Below, one piece after another: positions 5,839 through 9,022 of a DNA stretch of 9,022 nucleotides (position 1 is its first letter; every line of letters starts with the position of its first letter). The position numbers and the translations under genes were made by a program. Under the pieces are notes generated by a model. It ran no database searches, had not been told where the DNA came from, and saw only the letters and a program-made list of their open reading frames with translations. Location: the NCBI GenBank assembly GCA_035547055.1, contig DASZVN010000085.1, forward strand, positions 1 through 9,022, written 5' to 3'. The DNA is from DASZVN01 sp035547055 (GTDB lineage: Bacteria; Pseudomonadota; Alphaproteobacteria; Rhizobiales; Methylopilaceae).

Positions 5839-7303
5839 GCCGCTGGCGACGGTCGAGGCGGTCGACGGCGTCCGCCGCCTCGCCGCGGTCGATCCGGCGG
5901 CGGCGTCCCGCGGCCTCCGGTCGGGGCAGAAGCTCGCCGACGCCCGCGCCGTGCTGCCGGCGCTGAAGATCGCCGACGCCGACCCCAGGGGCGACCTCGC
6001 CGGGCTGGTCAGGCTCGCCGAATGGGCCGACCGCTTCACCCCCGCGGTCGCGCTCGATCCGCCGGACGGGCTCCTCCTCGACATCGCCGGCTGCCAGCAT
6101 CTGTGGGGCGGCGAGCGCGCGCTGGTCGACGATCTCCTCGCCGGCCTCGCCCGGCGCGGCATCCCGGCGCGGGTCGCAACCGCGGCGACCTTCGGCGCCG
6201 CCTGGGCGGTGGCCCGTCACGCGGAAGAGCTGCACCCGCTGCTGCCGCCGGGCGGCGAGCGGGATCGGCTCGTCCCCCTCCCCGTCGCCGCGCTCCGGCC
6301 CGCGGCCGAGACCCTCGACGCCGCGCACAGGCTCGGCCTCGATACCATCGGCCAACTCCTCGCCATGCCGCGCGGCGCGTTGGCGCGGCGGTTGGGCGGG
6401 GAGCTGATCGGCAGGCTCGACCGCGCCCTCGGCACGGCCGAGGAGCCGATCCTGTTCCGCCGCCCTGCGACGCCGTGGTTCGACCGCCTCGCCTTCGCCG
6501 AGCCGATCGCCGACGCCGACGACCTGGCGCGGGCGGCCGCCGACATCGCCGCGCGGCTCTGCACCCGCCTCGCCGATGCCGACCGTGGCGGCCAGCGCTT
6601 CACACTCGCCTTCCATCGCGTCGACGGCGGCGCCGCCCGCGCCATCGTGACGACCGCGCTGCCGAGCCGCGACGCCAGGCGCCTCGCCAAGCTGTTCCGC
6701 GGCAAGATCGAGACCGTCGATCCCGGCTTCGGCGTCGAGGCGGTGACGCTCACCGCCGACGGGGTCGAGCCGCTCGCGCCGGCGCAGCCGGGGCTCCGCC
6801 ACGTCGTTTCCGGCGGTGCCGATCGCGCCGGCCTCGCCCCGGTGATCGACACGCTGGCGAACCGGCTCGGCACAGAGCGGCTGTGGCGCGCCGCCCCGCA
6901 GGAAAGCCACCTGCCCGAACGGGCGGTCCGCCGCATCGCCCCGCTCGCGCCCGATGCCGGCCCATGGCCGCCCGGCCGGGCTCGGCCGATCCGCCTGTTC
7001 GCCCGCCCCGAGGCGATCGAGGCGACCGCGCCGGTGCCCGACGACCCGCCGGTGGTGTTCCGCTGGCGCGGCATCCTCCACCGCGTCCGGAGCGCCGACG
7101 GGCCCGAGCGCATCGGCCGCGAATGGTGGCGCGAGCCCGCGCTCCCGTCACCCGAGGCCGAGAAGGGCAAGGAGGCCGAGACGATGCGCGACTACTACCG
7201 CGTCGAGGACGAAGCCGGCGCCCGCTACTGGATTTTTCGCGAGGGCCTGTTCGCGGCCGATGCCTCGCCGCCGCGCTGGTTCCTCCACGGCCTGTTCGGA
7301 TGA
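5753..7303 (+). CDS. imuB: ImuB, catalytically inactive Y-family DNA polymerase homologue
   Basis: Second gene of the cassette, 516 residues. ImuB is thought to act as a hub, binding ImuA, DnaE2 and the beta sliding clamp to bring the error-prone polymerase to lesions. It has the Y-family palm and fingers (about 1-230), little-finger-like region (about 240-340) and the ImuB C-terminal domain ending in DYYRVEDEAGARYWIFREGLF (480-500) and PRWFLHGLF. Both catalytic acid sites of true Y polymerases are lost: the N-terminus reads CVWLPNWPLVLL where DxDxFF would be, and LDPPDGLLLDIAGC (101-114) replaces the SIDE motif, as is usual for ImuB. A possible but degenerate clamp-binding motif, QPGL, is at 345-348. 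A charged insert, SPEAEKGKEAE (466-476), lies before the last conserved block. The start is set by GGAGG at 5742. Confidence 0.93.
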   Translation: MRRALCVWLPNWPLVLLKRRRPGLARPDEPLATVEAVDGVRRLAAVDPAAASRGLRSGQKLADARAVLPALKIADADPRGDLAGLVRLAEWADRFTPAVALDPPDGLLLDIAGCQHLWGGERALVDDLLAGLARRGIPARVATAATFGAAWAVARHAEELHPLLPPGGERDRLVPLPVAALRPAAETLDAAHRLGLDTIGQLLAMPRGALARRLGGELIGRLDRALGTAEEPILFRRPATPWFDRLAFAEPIADADDLARAAADIAARLCTRLADADRGGQRFTLAFHRVDGGAARAIVTTALPSRDARRLAKLFRGKIETVDPGFGVEAVTLTADGVEPLAPAQPGLRHVVSGGADRAGLAPVIDTLANRLGTERLWRAAPQESHLPERAVRRIAPLAPDAGPWPPGRARPIRLFARPEAIEATAPVPDDPPVVFRWRGILHRVRSADGPERIGREWWREPALPSPEAEKGKEAETMRDYYRVEDEAGARYWIFREGLFAADASPPRWFLHGLFG

Positions 7304-7319
7304 TGACGGCAACGCCGCT

Positions 7320-7427
7320 GGATCCTTCCCCGCGCAGCGGGAGAGGGGAACCACGCGAAGCATGGTGGAGGGGACCCTCTCCGGCGGGCTGCGCCCGCCC
7401 CCTCCCCCGTTTCACGGGGGAGGATCC
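7320..7427. repeat. 108-bp multi-hairpin intergenic element between imuB and dnaE2
   Basis: It fills most of the 139-bp gap (7304-7442). The ends GGATCCTTCCCC (7320-7331) and GGGGGAGGATCC (7416-7427) are complementary except at one position, which would be a G-U pair in RNA. Inside are: CCCGC-GCA-GCGGG (7329-7341); GGAGAGGG (7340-7347) pairing with CCCTCTCC (7375-7382) around a smaller hairpin CCACGC-GAA-GCATGG (7351-7365, one mismatch); GGCGGGC-TGC-GCCCGCC (7383-7399, perfect); and CCTCCCCCGT-TTC-ACGGGGGAGG (7401-7423, perfect 10-bp stem). No T tract follows any stem, so it is not a standard intrinsic terminator. It resembles the palindromic intergenic repeats common in GC-rich alphaproteobacterial genomes (REP/BIME-like), but other copies cannot be checked here. 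In the transcript it could affect stability or the supply of DnaE2. Confidence 0.75.
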
Positions 7428-7442
7428 GAGGCGGCTCGGCCC

Positions 7443-9022
7443 ATGACCGTCATCCCCTTCCCTGCCCGCTCGACAGAAAAGCGGCCGGCGCCTTCCCCGC
7501 CGCCGGCCTATGCCGAGCTGCAGGTCACGACCAATTTTTCCTTCCTGCGCGGGGCCTCACACCCGAAGGAACTGGTGGCCCAGGCGGCCGCGCTCGGCCA
7601 TACCGCCATCGCCGTCGCCGACCGCAACTCGGTCGCCGGCGTCGTGCGGGCCCATCTCGCCTTCGATGAGCTGTCGGACGAACTACAGGAGCTGCGGAAA
7701 GCTAACAATTTCCGCCTCGTCGTTGGCGCCCGGCTGGATTTCCGCGACGGCAGCCCGAGCCTGCTCTGCTTCCCGGAAGATCGCGCTGCCTATGGCCGCC
7801 TGTCGCGGCTTCTCAGCGAGGGCAAGCGCCGCGCTCCCAAGGGCGAATGCTTCCTCGACTATGCCGATCTCCTGGAATTCGGCGAAGGCCAGATCGTCCT
7901 TGCCGTGCCGCCGGCCCGGCCGGACGAGGCCTTCGCCACCGCCCTCGCCCGCCTCGCCGGCGATTTTGCCGGCCGCACCTATCTCGCCGCGAGCCACCTC
8001 TATCGCGGCGGCGACGCCCGCCGCCTCGCCGGCCTCGCCGCCATGGCCGAGCGGGCCGGCGCGCCGCTGGTCGCGACCAACGACGTGCTCTACCACGAGG
8101 CCGAACGCCGACGGCTGCAGGACGTGCTCACCTGCATCCGCGAGGGCTGCACCATCGACGAGGCCGGCCTCCGGCTCGAGCCGAACGGCGAGCGCCACCT
8201 CAAGCATCCGACCGAGATGGCCCGCCTGTTTCGCAATTATCCCGACGCGCTCGCGCGCACCCAGGAGGTCGTCGGCCGCTGCCGCTTCAGCCTGAAAGAG
8301 CTCACCGCCGCCTACGAATACCCCGAGGAGATCGCGCCCGACGGCGAACTGCCGCAGCACCGCCTCGTCCGCCTGACCGAGGAAGGCCTCGCCCGGCGCT
8401 ATCCCGCGGGCGTGCCCGACAAGGTGCGGCGGCAGGTCGAGGCCGAGCTCGCCCTGATCGAGCAGCGCGGCTACGCCCCTTTCTTCCTCACCGTCGAGGA
8501 CATTGTCCGCAAGGCGCGGGAACTGAAGATTCTCCACCAGGGCCGCGGCTCGGCGGCGAATTCCGCCGTCTGCTACGTGCTCGGCATCACCAATGTGAAC
8601 CCGGCGACGGCCGACCTCCTGTTCGCCCGCTTCATCTCGACCGCCCGCGACGAACCGCCCGACATCGACGTCGATTTCGAGCACGAGGAGCGCGAAAAGA
8701 TCATCCAATACATCTACGAGCGCTTCGGGCGGCACCGCGCCGGCCTCGTCTCGACCGTGATCTCGTACCGTGCCCGCGGCGCGCTGCGCGAGGTCGGCAA
8801 GGCGATGGGTCTCTCCCACGACGTGATCGGCGGCCTTTCCGGCCTCATCTGGGGCTGGAGCCAGGAGAAGCCGACGGCCGACCGCGTCCGCGAGGCCGGC
8901 TTCGATCCCGAGGACGGCCGCCTCGCGCTGACGCTCGAGCTCGCCGGCACGCTGATCGGCTTTCCCCGCCATCTGTCGCAGCATCCCGGCGGCTTCGTCA
9001 TCGCGCGCGGGCGGCTCGACGA
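7443..9022 (+). CDS. dnaE2: DnaE2 (ImuC), error-prone DNA polymerase III alpha subunit (3' end outside window)
   Basis: Third gene of the cassette, the C-family polymerase that carries out translesion synthesis with ImuA and ImuB. The window holds 526 codons, roughly half of the usual length of just over 1000 residues. A short proline-rich leader (1-22) precedes the PHP domain, which begins YAELQVTTNFSFLRGASHP (23-41) and continues through LVVGARLDF and GKRRAPKGE; the metal-binding HxH of replicative DnaE is degenerate, as is typical of DnaE2. The polymerase core shows GRGSAANS (367-374) and the catalytic pair D409/D411 in PDIDVDFEHE; the third catalytic aspartate should lie beyond the right edge. 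The visible part ends in LIGFPRHLSQHPGGFVIA, a strong family signature. The start at 7443 fits the family N-terminus; a weak GAGG lies 11 nt upstream. No LexA box or promoter is seen in the gap, so expression most likely comes from the imuA promoter through the hairpin element. Confidence 0.93.
   Translation, partial: MTVIPFPARSTEKRPAPSPPPAYAELQVTTNFSFLRGASHPKELVAQAAALGHTAIAVADRNSVAGVVRAHLAFDELSDELQELRKANNFRLVVGARLDFRDGSPSLLCFPEDRAAYGRLSRLLSEGKRRAPKGECFLDYADLLEFGEGQIVLAVPPARPDEAFATALARLAGDFAGRTYLAASHLYRGGDARRLAGLAAMAERAGAPLVATNDVLYHEAERRRLQDVLTCIREGCTIDEAGLRLEPNGERHLKHPTEMARLFRNYPDALARTQEVVGRCRFSLKELTAAYEYPEEIAPDGELPQHRLVRLTEEGLARRYPAGVPDKVRRQVEAELALIEQRGYAPFFLTVEDIVRKARELKILHQGRGSAANSAVCYVLGITNVNPATADLLFARFISTARDEPPDIDVDFEHEEREKIIQYIYERFGRHRAGLVSTVISYRARGALREVGKAMGLSHDVIGGLSGLIWGWSQEKPTADRVREAGFDPEDGRLALTLELAGTLIGFPRHLSQHPGGFVIARGRLD

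Noticed and set aside
7348..7362. A second LexA box before dnaE2, from a GAAC at 7348-7351
   Set aside because: Seven bases later the sequence is AGCA, not GAAC, so the second half-site is missing.
7401..7423. Intrinsic terminator after imuB
   Set aside because: The 10-bp stem is perfect but no T tract follows on either strand, and dnaE2 downstream belongs to the same cassette.
5738..7446. Long open frames on both strands across imuB (5738-7081 minus, 6022-7446 plus)
   Set aside because: Both are shadows of imuB in a GC-rich gene; the plus one is an arginine/proline-rich alternative frame.
7683..8984. 433-codon open frame on the minus strand
   Set aside because: Antisense shadow of dnaE2, whose polymerase motifs occupy the plus strand throughout.

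Overview
The window is about 9 kb of very GC-rich DNA. It looks like chromosome from an alphaproteobacterium, most likely of the Hyphomicrobiales (Rhizobiales). Three things point that way: an alphaproteobacterial LexA box (GAAC-N7-GAAC), an imuA-imuB-dnaE2 mutagenesis cassette, and a hybrid sensor kinase ending in an HWE-type histidine kinase. I cannot name the genus. No rRNA, tRNA, CRISPR array, insertion sequence or phage gene is visible.

Left part (1-1549): a beta-class-like glutathione S-transferase, cut by the window edge, is read leftward. A VanA-like Rieske oxygenase is read rightward. They are divergent across a 74-bp gap (420-493) that appears to hold two overlapping face-to-face promoters and a perfect 6-bp inverted repeat covering both -10 boxes. 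This suggests a small, co-regulated pair for aromatic or xenobiotic chemistry. No reductase partner for the oxygenase is visible.

Middle part (1562-4870, minus strand): one 1102-residue soluble sensor kinase converges on the oxygenase gene, with 12 bp between the stop codons. Its order is PAS, GAF, HisKA/HATPase, receiver, PAS, HWE kinase, so one chain carries two different histidine kinase modules around a receiver. Its true start is probably the ATG at 4870 rather than the first ATG of the frame at 5056.

Right part (5019-9022, plus strand): the SOS mutagenesis cassette. A promoter with a TTGACT -35 box and an overlapping LexA operator (5040-5054) leads into imuA, then imuB, which overlaps imuA by 86 bp. 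After a 139-bp gap comes dnaE2, which runs off the window. ImuA is a RecA-like accessory protein, ImuB a catalytically dead Y-family-like protein, and DnaE2 the error-prone C-family polymerase; in other bacteria they act together in damage-induced translesion synthesis. The imuB-dnaE2 gap is almost filled by a 108-bp element of nested hairpins with complementary ends, the least explained structure in the window.

Most of the window is ordinary accessory chromosome. The points most worth checking are the hairpin element inside the mutagenesis operon, the double-kinase architecture, the palindrome shared by the divergent promoters, and the LexA box.
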